NCBI RefSeq assembly: GCF_030252345.1
Contig: NZ_CP126980.1
Location: forward strand, 5,161,501-5,225,500
Source of the DNA: Actinoplanes oblitus
GTDB taxonomy: Bacteria > Actinomycetota > Actinomycetes > Mycobacteriales > Micromonosporaceae
Reading direction: 5' to 3'
Length of the DNA: 64,000 nt
The translations under genes were made by a program, and so were the position numbers. The notes beneath the pieces were generated by a model. The model was given only the letters and a program-made list of their open reading frames with translations. It searched no databases and was not told the origin of the DNA. Position 1 is the first letter of the stretch; every line of letters begins with the position of its first letter. This document shows, one piece after another, positions 35,481-42,926 of this stretch.

Positions 35481-35583
35481 GCGATGAGCAGATCATCACG
35501 CCGGGATCGCCGTCACTACCCGTAACCGCAGCCCCGGGGTATGGCTATCTACACCCCCGCGACATGAAACACCTCAAGGATCT

Positions 35584-35617
35584 GGTTCCGGAACCATTAA
35601 CGGAACCTTAAAGAACC
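35584..35617. promoter_or_regulatory. Phased GGAACC repeats upstream of the ricin/beta-helix gene
   Basis: The perfect palindrome GGTTCCGGAACC (35584-35595) is followed by GGAACC at 35602 and GAACC at 35613, about 11-12 bp apart, i.e. on one face of the helix. They lie 60-95 bp before the start codon, as expected for an activator or repressor array. Confidence 0.5.
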
Positions 35618-35679
35618 TTGAGCGCGTCGGGACGCCGCGGAAATGCTGGGCCTCCCCCATTTCTCAGGAAAGGTCCACC

Positions 35680-37884
35680 ATGACCGCTCCCCACCACGGC
35701 CGCCGCCGGCGGCGGACCCGCTGGCTGGCCGCCGGCACGATCGGCCTGGTAGTCACCGGGCTCGGCGTGGCCGGCGTGGCCGAAGCCCTCGCCGCGAGCA
35801 GCGGCACCCTGGTCAGCTCGGCGAACGGCAAGTGCCTCGACGTCACCGACGGCAGCACCGCCAACGGCAACCAGCCGCAGATGTGGACCTGCTCCGGCGG
35901 CCCGAACCAGACCTGGACCCTGGCCGACAACGGCCAGGTGCAGGCCCGCGGCAAATGCCTGGACGTGGCGGACAACTCCACCGCGAACGGCGCCGTCGTG
36001 CACATGTGGGACTGCTACGACTCGGTCGCCACCCAGAAATGGACGCTGAGCGCCGGCCGCGACCTGGTGAACGTCGCGGCGAACAAGTGCCTCGACATCA
36101 AGGACAACAATCTCGCCGACGGCGCCAAGCTCCAGCTCTGGGACTGCTCCGGCGGGGCCAACCAGAAGTGGACGTTCTCCGGCGGGACGACCACGCCCAC
36201 CACGCCGCCGAGCACCGTACCGACCAACCCGGCCAACCCGGACCTCGGCCCGAACGTGACCGTCTTCGACCCGTCGATGAGCGCCTCGACCATCCAGAGC
36301 AAGCTGAACTCGGTCTTCACCGCGCAGGTCAGCAACCAGTTCGGGAACGCCCGCTATGCGCTGCTGTTCAAGCCGGGTGCGTACTCGGTGGACGCCAACG
36401 TCGGGTTCTTCACGCAGGTGGCCGGGCTCGGGCTGACCCCGGATCAGGTGACCATCAACGGTCACGTGCACGCCGAGGCGGACTGGTGGCCGGACGGTTC
36501 ACAGAACGCCACCCAGAACTTCTGGCGCTCCGCCGAGGGACTGTCGGTGACCCCGGCCGACGGCCTGGACCGGTGGGCGGTGTCGCAGGCGGCGCCGTAT
36601 CGGCGGATGCACGTGCGCGGCAACCTGGCGCTCTCCGACGGCGGCTGGTCCTCCGGCGGCTTCATCGCCGACTCGAAGATCGACGGCCAGATCCAGTCCG
36701 GCACGCAACAGCAGTTCCTGACCCGTAACTCGGCGATGTCGAGCTGGTCCGGCTCCAACTGGAACCAGGTGTTCGTCGGCTCGACCGGCGCGCCCGCCCA
36801 GAGCTTCCCGTCGCCGCCGTACACCACGGTCGGCTCGGCGCCGACCATCGCCGAGAAGCCCTATCTGTACGTCGACGGCGCCGGCGCCTACCAGGTGTTC
36901 GTCCCCGCCCCGCGCAGCAACGCGTCCGGCACCACGTGGGCGTCCGGCTCGCCCGCCGGGACGTCGCTGCCGATCAGCACCTTCTACGTGGTCAAGTCCG
37001 GTGACACCGCGGCGACCATCAACGCGGCCCTGGCCGCCGGGAAGAACCTGCTGGTCACCCCGGGGGTCTACCACCTGAACCAGACGCTGAACGTGACCCG
37101 CGCCGGGACCGTGGTGCTCGGCCTGGGCCTGGCAACCTTCGTGCCGGACGGTGGCGCCGACGCGATGCACGTGGCCGACGTCGACGGGGTGCGGATCGCC
37201 GGGCTGCTGCTCGACGCGGGCACCACCAGCTCGAACATCCTGCTGCAGGTCGGGCCGACCGGCTCGGCGGCGTCGCACGCGACGAACCCGACGGTGCTGT
37301 CGGACGTCTTCGTCCGGATCGGCGGCGCGATCGCCGGCAAGGCCACGGTCAGCGTCCAGATCAACAGCAACAACGTGATCGGCGACCACGCCTGGATCTG
37401 GCGGGCCGACCACGGCAACAGCGGGACGGTCGGCTGGACCACGAACACCGCCCGCAACGGCCTGGTGGTCAACGGCAACAACGTGACCTTCTACGGCCTG
37501 TTCGTCGAGCACTTCCAGCAGTACCAGACGATCTGGAACGGCAACGGCGGGCGGACGTACTTCTACCAGAACGAGATGCCGTACGACCCGCCGAACCAGG
37601 CCGCGTACCTGAACGGGTCGACGCAGGGATGGGCGGCGTACAAGGTCGCCGACTCGGTCACCAGCCACGAGGCGTGGGGGCTGGGCAGCTACTGCTACTT
37701 CAACGTGAACCCGGCGGTGGCGAACGCCCGGGCGTTCGAGGTGCCGGCGGTGAGCGGGGTGAGATTCCACGACATGGTGACGGTGTCGCTGGGCGGTACC
37801 GGCACGATCACCCACGTCATCAACAACACCGGCGCGGCGGCGAACAGCGGCCACCAGGTCACCTATCTGACCAGCGGCCCGTGA
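35680..37884 (+). CDS. Secreted ricin-lectin protein with beta-helix catalytic region (putative carbohydrate-active enzyme)
   Basis: 734 aa, AGGAAAGG before the ATG. Arg-rich Sec signal peptide (GRRRRRTRWLAAGTIGLVV). Residues ~40-175 are one ricin-B/CBM13 trefoil with three QxW repeats (QTWTL, QKWTL, QKWTF). After a TTPTTPPST linker come two long beta-helix-like sections, from VTVFDPSMSASTIQSKLNS to LSGTGTITHVINNTG-like ends, with many Asn-rich turns (GDHAWIWRADHGNSGTVGW). Two-helix architecture is known from GH55-like glucanases. Which polysaccharide it attacks is not decidable. Likely secreted scavenging enzyme, regulated through the GGAACC array. Confidence 0.75.
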   Translation: MTAPHHGRRRRRTRWLAAGTIGLVVTGLGVAGVAEALAASSGTLVSSANGKCLDVTDGSTANGNQPQMWTCSGGPNQTWTLADNGQVQARGKCLDVADNSTANGAVVHMWDCYDSVATQKWTLSAGRDLVNVAANKCLDIKDNNLADGAKLQLWDCSGGANQKWTFSGGTTTPTTPPSTVPTNPANPDLGPNVTVFDPSMSASTIQSKLNSVFTAQVSNQFGNARYALLFKPGAYSVDANVGFFTQVAGLGLTPDQVTINGHVHAEADWWPDGSQNATQNFWRSAEGLSVTPADGLDRWAVSQAAPYRRMHVRGNLALSDGGWSSGGFIADSKIDGQIQSGTQQQFLTRNSAMSSWSGSNWNQVFVGSTGAPAQSFPSPPYTTVGSAPTIAEKPYLYVDGAGAYQVFVPAPRSNASGTTWASGSPAGTSLPISTFYVVKSGDTAATINAALAAGKNLLVTPGVYHLNQTLNVTRAGTVVLGLGLATFVPDGGADAMHVADVDGVRIAGLLLDAGTTSSNILLQVGPTGSAASHATNPTVLSDVFVRIGGAIAGKATVSVQINSNNVIGDHAWIWRADHGNSGTVGWTTNTARNGLVVNGNNVTFYGLFVEHFQQYQTIWNGNGGRTYFYQNEMPYDPPNQAAYLNGSTQGWAAYKVADSVTSHEAWGLGSYCYFNVNPAVANARAFEVPAVSGVRFHDMVTVSLGGTGTITHVINNTGAAANSGHQVTYLTSGP

Positions 37885-37949
37885 TGATCGTGCCCGGGAG
37901 TGCGCTGCCCCCGCGTTCCCGGGCACTTCGCCGGGCCGCTCCCGGCCGG

Positions 37950-38071
37950 GCCGGCGGCAACCGAACGGCGACCGGAGGGCCACCGGTCTGCGATCACCCG
38001 AGCCGGGCGGCCGACGAAGAGAACGGTGAACCTGGCGGCAAGCCAGGCGCCACTCGTCGAAAGGGTCTTCC
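37950..38071 (+). ncRNA. Possible structured 5' leader of the CAP-protein gene
   Basis: The leader contains CCGAAC, GGTGAA, a perfect CCTGGC-GGCAA-GCCAGG hairpin and CGAAAGGG just before the start. Actinobacterial wall-protein genes often carry c-di-AMP (ydaO) riboswitches with GGTGAA-type elements, but spacing here is short and only part of the consensus is visible. Confidence 0.25.
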
Positions 38072-38566
38072 TTGCGCTCTCTCCTCCGTAGCTTCGCCCT
38101 GGCCGCCTTCATCGTCCCGGCCGCGGCCGGCATCATGATGACCGCGTCCCCGGCTGAGGCCGCGCCGGCGAAGGCCAAGGCCGCCGAGCAGACCCTGCAG
38201 GCCGACATCATCCGCCTCACCAACGAGCAGCGCGCCGCGCACGGCTGCGCCGGCCTGACCGAGAACGCGCAGCTCACCGACGCTGCCCGCGGTCACTCCG
38301 CGTGGATGGGCCAGACCGGCGCGTTCTCGCACACCGGCCGGGGCGGCTCGGACTTCGTGGTCCGCTCGAAGGCTGCCGGTTACGCCAGCCCGTCCGCGGA
38401 GAACATCGCCTGGGGCTACCGCAGCGCGGCGGACGTCGTCGGCGCGTGGATGCGCAGCCCGGGGCACCGCGCCAACATCCTCAACTGCAAGTCGAAGACG
38501 GTCGGGGTCGGCGCGGTCTACTCGGCCAACGGCGCCCCGTACTACACCCAGGACTTCGGTTACTGA
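38072..38566 (+). CDS. Secreted CAP (SCP/PR-1) domain protein
   Basis: 164 aa from TTG 38072 with AAAGGG 6 nt upstream. Sec signal peptide (FALAAFIVPAAAGIMM, cleavage after AEAAPA). The CAP domain carries the usual residues: EQRAAHGCAGLTENAQL, ARGHSAWMGQTGAFSHTGRG (active His), SAENIAWGY and WMRSPGHRANIL, ending TQDFGY. CAP proteins bind lipids or wall components; bacterial roles are mostly unknown. Confidence 0.92.
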   Translation: MRSLLRSFALAAFIVPAAAGIMMTASPAEAAPAKAKAAEQTLQADIIRLTNEQRAAHGCAGLTENAQLTDAARGHSAWMGQTGAFSHTGRGGSDFVVRSKAAGYASPSAENIAWGYRSAADVVGAWMRSPGHRANILNCKSKTVGVGAVYSANGAPYYTQDFGY

Positions 38567-38576
38567 CTCCGACATC

Positions 38577-38608
38577 GGCCTCGCCACTCTTCCGGGAGCG
38601 GCGAGGCC
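38577..38608 (+). terminator. Terminator after the CAP gene
   Basis: GGCCTCGCC and GGCGAGGCC pair perfectly around a 14-nt loop, 10 nt after the stop, followed by a T-containing stretch (GTTCTGTCGTT). Confidence 0.75.
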
Positions 38609-38646
38609 GTTCTGTCGTTCCGCGCCAAGCCGCCGCCCGAGCGCGG

Positions 38647-39387
38647 TCAGGCGAAGATCGACCCGAGGTTGGCGAAGTTGAACAGGTGATCCTCGATCAT
38701 CTGGTCCGCCGGCGGCGCGGTGATCTGGACCGGCTGGCCGTAGCCCGAGAAGGTCAGCATGATCGAGGGCTCGTCCGCGTCCGCGGCCGTGCTGACCCGG
38801 CTGAACCGGCCGGCGAGATCCAGTTCCGCGGTGCAGACCGGATCCACCGGAACGTGCTCGTCCTTGAGCGTGCCGCGGAAGATCCGGTCAGCGGTCCGCG
38901 TCGGCGCGGCCATCCCGGACACGTCCCGGGCCTGCGCCCACGGGAAGTCCTTGCCGAAGGCGAGCGACGATCCGGTCGCCGTGGGAGCCGGCTGGTGCAC
39001 CCATTTGCCCAGGTCGTCGAGGTACTGCCCGGCGTAGTGGCTGAGCTGCGGCTCGCCGGTCACCTTCGCGTACAGGTCGTTCCCGATCCGGCGAACCACA
39101 TACGCGTCCCCGACCAGCTCCCAGTCGCCGGTGACCGGGTCGACCGTGCCCGACGCCCGCTGCTCGGACTTCTCGCCCCTCCCGAAGATCACCGAGAACC
39201 GGGCAGTCTCGGTGCCCAGCCGGCTCGCCGCCTGGGCCAGAGCCGCCACCGGGTCGGCCGGCAACGGCGAACTCACCATCGGGGCCGGCTGCCCGCCCGC
39301 ATCCGAGTCAGAGGTGCAACCGGTCAGCGTCAGCGCGCCCACCAGCAGCACGGTCCCCACCGTGAACCGCCGCAGTCGATCATGCAC
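38647..39387 (-). CDS. Lipoprotein (LppX/LprG-like)
   Basis: 246 aa from GTG 39387. Lipobox LTGCTS after a hydrophobic N-terminus (FTVGTVLLVGALTL). The body, with ETARFSVIFG, GTVDPVTGDWELVGD and VRRIGNDLYAKV, has the alternating beta pattern of mycobacterial LppX/LprG lipid-carrier lipoproteins. No ribosome site; a TATAGT hexamer ends 7 nt before the GTG, so the mRNA is probably leaderless. Confidence 0.8.
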   Translation of the reverse strand: MHDRLRRFTVGTVLLVGALTLTGCTSDSDAGGQPAPMVSSPLPADPVAALAQAASRLGTETARFSVIFGRGEKSEQRASGTVDPVTGDWELVGDAYVVRRIGNDLYAKVTGEPQLSHYAGQYLDDLGKWVHQPAPTATGSSLAFGKDFPWAQARDVSGMAAPTRTADRIFRGTLKDEHVPVDPVCTAELDLAGRFSRVSTAADADEPSIMLTFSGYGQPVQITAPPADQMIEDHLFNFANLGSIFA

Positions 39388-39394
39388 GGCGGCC

Positions 39395-39400
39395 ACTATA
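39395..39400 (-). promoter_or_regulatory. -10 element of a leaderless lipoprotein mRNA
   Basis: TATAGT on the minus strand lies 7 nt before GTG 39387, placing the transcription start at the start codon. No Shine-Dalgarno is present. Confidence 0.5.
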
Positions 39401-39479
39401 GAAGACTCAGGGAACCGGCGTCGGCTCGCCCGCCGCCGGGACGTCGACGCCGGAGGTGCGGCCGGAGGCCACGGCGACC

Positions 39480-39576
39480 ATCCTGGCTCGCCCGATGGCC
39501 CGGCCGACAGTGACAGATGTCCCCGATTCTCGGGACGCCGCGGCACTGCCGCCCGGGACACCGGGCGAGCCAGGAT
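39480..39576. repeat. Long inverted repeat upstream of the flavodoxin gene
   Basis: 33-nt arms (39480-39512 and 39544-39576) match at 29 positions, including 15 perfect outer base pairs (ATCCTGGCTCGCCCG). The 31-nt loop holds its own small stem GTCCC/GGGAC (39519-39523, 39532-39536). It ends 39 nt before the flavodoxin start. It may be an RNA leader, a small mobile (MITE-like) element or a cruciform. Confidence 0.8.
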
Positions 39577-39615
39577 TCCAGGCGAAAGCTCGATCTGATC
39601 GCTTCGGAGGCCGTC

Positions 39616-40128
39616 ATGCGTGCCCTTGTCATCTACGAGTCGATGTTCGGCAACAGCGCGACCGTGGCCCGGTCGATCGCCGCCGGACTGGCCCTGACCT
39701 GCGACGTCACCGTGGCCGACGTGCGCGAGATGCCGACCCTCGACGGCGTCGGCCTCCTCGTGCTCGGCGGCCCGACCCACGCGTTCGGGATGAGCCGGCC
39801 GGCCACCCGGGCTGACGCGGCCCGCCAGGGCACCATCCGCCCCGGTGCCGAGCAGACCGGTATCCGCGAGTTCCTGGATCGGGCGCCGCAGCTGGCCGGG
39901 ATGGCGGTCGCGGCGTTCGACACCCGGTCGGACACACCGCTGCCCTCCGGGTCGGCGGGCCGCAAGGCGATCCGCCGCCTGCGCGGCCTCGGCGGCCGGC
40001 CGGTCCTCGAGGTGGCGAGCTTCCGGGTCCAGTCCGCTCAGGGTCCGCTGGTGGCCGGGGAGGCGGACCGGGCACGGCAGTGGGGCGAGACGCTTGCCGC
40101 TTCGGTACGCCCGGGAGTCACCTTGTGA
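39616..40128 (+). CDS. Flavodoxin-like protein
   Basis: 170 aa from ATG 39616 (GGAGG 6 nt upstream). The FMN phosphate loop ALVIYESMFGNSATVAR is at the N-terminus, and LLVLGGPTHAFGMSRP is the second FMN-binding region. Unlike classical flavodoxins it has an additional basic stretch (GSAGRKAIRRLRG). It may serve as an electron carrier or NADPH quinone reductase-like protein. A 97-bp inverted repeat precedes it. Confidence 0.82.
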   Translation: MRALVIYESMFGNSATVARSIAAGLALTCDVTVADVREMPTLDGVGLLVLGGPTHAFGMSRPATRADAARQGTIRPGAEQTGIREFLDRAPQLAGMAVAAFDTRSDTPLPSGSAGRKAIRRLRGLGGRPVLEVASFRVQSAQGPLVAGEADRARQWGETLAASVRPGVTL

Positions 40129-40164
40129 CCCCAGCCGTCCGCCGGCACCACGGACGCCGCCGGG

Positions 40165-40722
40165 TTATCCGCGGAGGCGGGCGCGAACCTCCATCAGGGC
40201 GAAGCCGAGCAGGTTGAGGCCTCGCCAGCGGGATGGGTCCTCGGCCCGGGGGTCGTCGCGGGTCAGGCCGATGCCCCAGATCCGGTCCACCGGGCTTGCC
40301 TCCACGAGGACTCGGTCGCCGGTGCGGAGGAGGAACGTACGCGAATCGGGGTCCTGCTGGAATTTCGCGAGGTTGCCGGCGACCACGATGGCGAACCGGT
40401 GGTCATCCCAGGTCTGCTGGTCGAAGGGGGTGACACGACCGCCGAGCGTCTTCGCCTGCCGGGGGTGTGCGGCGGCCAGGATGTGGCCGGCCGCAGTGGT
40501 GTCGCCGAAAAGCGTCGCCTTGCGCCACATCATGTAGTGCTCGGCGGACGCGAAACGGGTGTCGTCGACGGTGAAGCCCTCCGGGGACCACTGGCTCAGG
40601 CAGCTCGCGCCGACGCTGCCGTCGCGGGGCGGGGTGTGGCCCCAGAAATGGAGATACTTGACCCGCTCGCCGGACTCGGCCAGAGCGGCCAGGTCGGCGA
40701 CACTGCGCACCTCGGCGATCAT
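40165..40722 (-). CDS. NADAR (YbiA-like) domain protein
   Basis: 185 aa from ATG 40722. Family motifs: KYLHFWGHTPPRDGS, CLSQWSPEGFTVDD, FASAEHYMMWRKATLFGD, ILAAAHPRQAKTLGGRV, DRIWGIGL and WRGLNLLGFALMEVR. NADAR proteins are N-glycosidases that hydrolyse riboflavin-pathway intermediates or remove ADP-ribose from DNA or nucleotides in phage defence. A 13-bp palindrome CGGCAGTCTGCCG lies just before the start (40728-40740). Confidence 0.85.
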   Translation of the reverse strand: MIAEVRSVADLAALAESGERVKYLHFWGHTPPRDGSVGASCLSQWSPEGFTVDDTRFASAEHYMMWRKATLFGDTTAAGHILAAAHPRQAKTLGGRVTPFDQQTWDDHRFAIVVAGNLAKFQQDPDSRTFLLRTGDRVLVEASPVDRIWGIGLTRDDPRAEDPSRWRGLNLLGFALMEVRARLRG

Positions 40723-40917
40723 GCCCGGCAGTCTGCCGCACGGCACCCGATGACGCTCGGCATTTCCGGGGTCGACGCCGCACGACCCGCGAGCGCTGAG
40801 GGCTTTGCGAAACAGCGGAGGCGCTGCGGGGACGCCGTGAAGCGGCAGATGCGCTGCTGCGGGTACCGCCAGAAGGGGTGGGGGCGATGTTTGCCGGCTG
40901 CTGCGACAGTGGCAGCG

Positions 40918-41478
40918 ATGAACAGCTATGCCATGGTCACCGCGGACGCCGGCGAAACCTACATGTACTCGATGCTCGCGATCTGGGTCTTTCTCATGCC
41001 GTTCGTGATGATCGGACTCGGCGCGCTGAGCGGAGGCGGCCGGTCGGTGCGGACGCGGGTCCTCGGCGTCGTCGTCTCGCTCCTGGTGACGACCTGGTTC
41101 GTTGTCTCCTGGGTGGTCTCCACGTGGCACGGCCTCGACGACGCGTACTTCCGGTCGGACGTGGTCGGGGGTTCGCTCTGCGGGCTGACCTGGCTGCTGG
41201 TCCCGTGGCTGGTCACCCTGCTGATCACCGGTTGGCGCCGGCGGCGGGCGCGTCGTCCGGCCCGCGTGCCGGACGACGAGATCATGACCGTGCCGGACGA
41301 CGGACCTGCCGTGCCCGACGACACGACAGGCGTGCCCGACGACGGACCTGCCGTGCCGGACGACGCGACAGGCGTGCCGGGCGAGCCGGGCGAGCCGGAC
41401 GACGGGCCAGAGGCGCCGGACCACGGACCGAGCGACCCGGCTCACCGGCCGAACGAGCCCGGCCGCGAGCTGCTCTGA
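40918..41478 (+). CDS. Small membrane protein with acidic Pro-Asp-Asp repeat tail
   Basis: 186 aa from ATG 40918 (no good ribosome site). Three membrane helices (LAIWVFLMPFVMIGLGAL, VLGVVVSLLVTTWFVVSWVV, GLTWLLVPWLVTLLITGW), then a basic stop-transfer (RRRRARRPAR) and an acidic Pro-rich tail of VPDDGPAVPDD and GVPDD repeats. No family recognised. Confidence 0.65.
   Translation: MNSYAMVTADAGETYMYSMLAIWVFLMPFVMIGLGALSGGGRSVRTRVLGVVVSLLVTTWFVVSWVVSTWHGLDDAYFRSDVVGGSLCGLTWLLVPWLVTLLITGWRRRRARRPARVPDDEIMTVPDDGPAVPDDTTGVPDDGPAVPDDATGVPGEPGEPDDGPEAPDHGPSDPAHRPNEPGRELL
41280..41382 (+). repeat. Tandem repeat encoding the VPDDGPAVPDD tail
   Basis: A unit of about 48 bp (GTGCCSGACGACGGACCTGC ...) is repeated twice with very few differences, followed by a shorter GCGAGCCGG repeat. 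Slippage-prone acidic tail. Confidence 0.65.
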
Positions 41479-41547
41479 GCGATCCGGACCGACCGGGAGT
41501 GCCGCCTGCGCGATCGTCCAGAAGAGCCGGAACACCACCGCGGAGCT

Positions 41548-42726
41548 TCACGTCGTGGCCAGCAACTCCTGGCGGTAGGGCCGGATCGCTTTCGGTGGCA
41601 TGTTCACCGCGAGGGCGCCGACCAGCCGCTCACCCCGGCGGAACGTGGCCAGGAACCGGCGCTCGGCAAGCGACCCCTCGGCCATCTCCACCGAGTCGTG
41701 CAGGCGCAGGTGACCGTACGCGTGGATCTTCAAGTCGTACTGGTCGGACCAGAAGTACGGGATCGGGGCGAACGGCGTGCCCGGCCCGGGGCCGAGCAGG
41801 TTGCGGGCGGCGGCCACACCCTGCTCCCCCGCGTTGGTACGGTGCTCGACGCGCAGGTCGACGCCGAACAGCGGATGGTGCCACCGGGCCACGTCACCGG
41901 CCGCGTAGATGTCCGGTGCCGCCGCGCAGTACTCGTCACAGACCACGCCGTCGGACACGGTCAGCCCGCTGCCGGCCAGCCAGTCGGTGTTCGGCAGGGA
42001 GCCGATCGCGACCAGCACCTCGTCGCCCTCGACCAGGGTGCCGTCGGCCAGCAGCACGCCGCCGTCCGACACGGAACTGACGGCCACCCCGGTGCGCAGG
42101 TCGACCCCGTTGTCGAGGTGCGCCTGGGCGAGGAACCCGCCGACGACCGGACCGACCGCGTGCGCCAGCGGCACCGGCGCGGGCTCCAGCAGCACCACCT
42201 CGCAGCCGAGCCGGCGAGCCACGGCGGCGCACTCGGCCCCGAGGAAGCCCGCGCCGACCACGATCAGGCGCAGGCCGGGACGCAGCCGTTTGCGCAGCGC
42301 GAGGGCGTCATCGACGGTACGCATGACGTGCCCGCCCACCCCGGGCAGCGAGCGCGGCCGAACCCCGGTGGCGATGATCAGGGCGTCGAACGGCACCTCG
42401 CCGCCGTCCTCCAGCACCACCCGGTGATCACCGAGCGCTGTCGCCCGCACCCCCAGGCGCAGGTCCAGGCCGAGCGACTGCACGTGCTCGGCCGACCGCA
42501 GGAACAGGCGGGACGGCTCCCACTCCGCGGCGAGGATCTGCTTGGAGAGCGGCGGACGATCGTACGGGAGATGGGCCTCCTCGCCGATCACCGTGAGCGT
42601 GCCGGCGAACCCGGACCGGCGCAGGGTCTCGGCGGCCGACAGCCCGGCGGCCGAGAAGCCGACGATGGCGATCCGGGTGCGGTCCCGGTCGGCCGAAGCG
42701 CCGCCGGACGGAGCGGTCCGGCTCAC
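41548..42726 (-). CDS. FAD-dependent ferredoxin reductase of the P450 system
   Basis: 392 aa from GTG 42726, overlapping the ferredoxin stop (GTGA). FAD motif IAIVGFSAAGLSAAETLR, NAD motif LIVVGAGFLGAECAAVARR, and DIYAAGDVARWHH near the FAD isoalloxazine. This is the putidaredoxin-reductase type: NAD(P)H to FAD to ferredoxin. With the two genes upstream it makes a complete three-component P450 chain. Confidence 0.93.
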   Translation of the reverse strand: MSRTAPSGGASADRDRTRIAIVGFSAAGLSAAETLRRSGFAGTLTVIGEEAHLPYDRPPLSKQILAAEWEPSRLFLRSAEHVQSLGLDLRLGVRATALGDHRVVLEDGGEVPFDALIIATGVRPRSLPGVGGHVMRTVDDALALRKRLRPGLRLIVVGAGFLGAECAAVARRLGCEVVLLEPAPVPLAHAVGPVVGGFLAQAHLDNGVDLRTGVAVSSVSDGGVLLADGTLVEGDEVLVAIGSLPNTDWLAGSGLTVSDGVVCDEYCAAAPDIYAAGDVARWHHPLFGVDLRVEHRTNAGEQGVAAARNLLGPGPGTPFAPIPYFWSDQYDLKIHAYGHLRLHDSVEMAEGSLAERRFLATFRRGERLVGALAVNMPPKAIRPYRQELLATT

Positions 42727-42926
42727 TTCTCGATCAGCTGCAGGGCCGCCGCCGGGCAGATCGCCACGGCGTCGCGGACCGCGTCCAGGTGCTCCGGCGC
42801 GGGAACGGGCGCCAAGATGATCGCTACTCCGTCCTCGTCGCGCTGGTCGAAGACCTCGGGCGCGGTCATCACGCACTGACCCGCGGCGATGCACTTCGGC
42901 TCATCGAGTTCGATCTCAATTACCAT
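42723..42926 (-). CDS. Ferredoxin (single-cluster, P450 partner)
   Basis: 67 aa. Cluster ligands: CIAAGQC near the N-terminus and CPAAAL near the end, i.e. C-x5-C ... CP with one cysteine missing from the 4Fe-4S set (the middle position of C-x2-C-x2-C is Ala), as in the 3Fe-4S ferredoxins that serve actinobacterial P450s. It starts 7 nt inside the P450 stop, so expression is coupled. Confidence 0.93.
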   Translation of the reverse strand: MVIEIELDEPKCIAAGQCVMTAPEVFDQRDEDGVAIILAPVPAPEHLDAVRDAVAICPAAALQLIEK

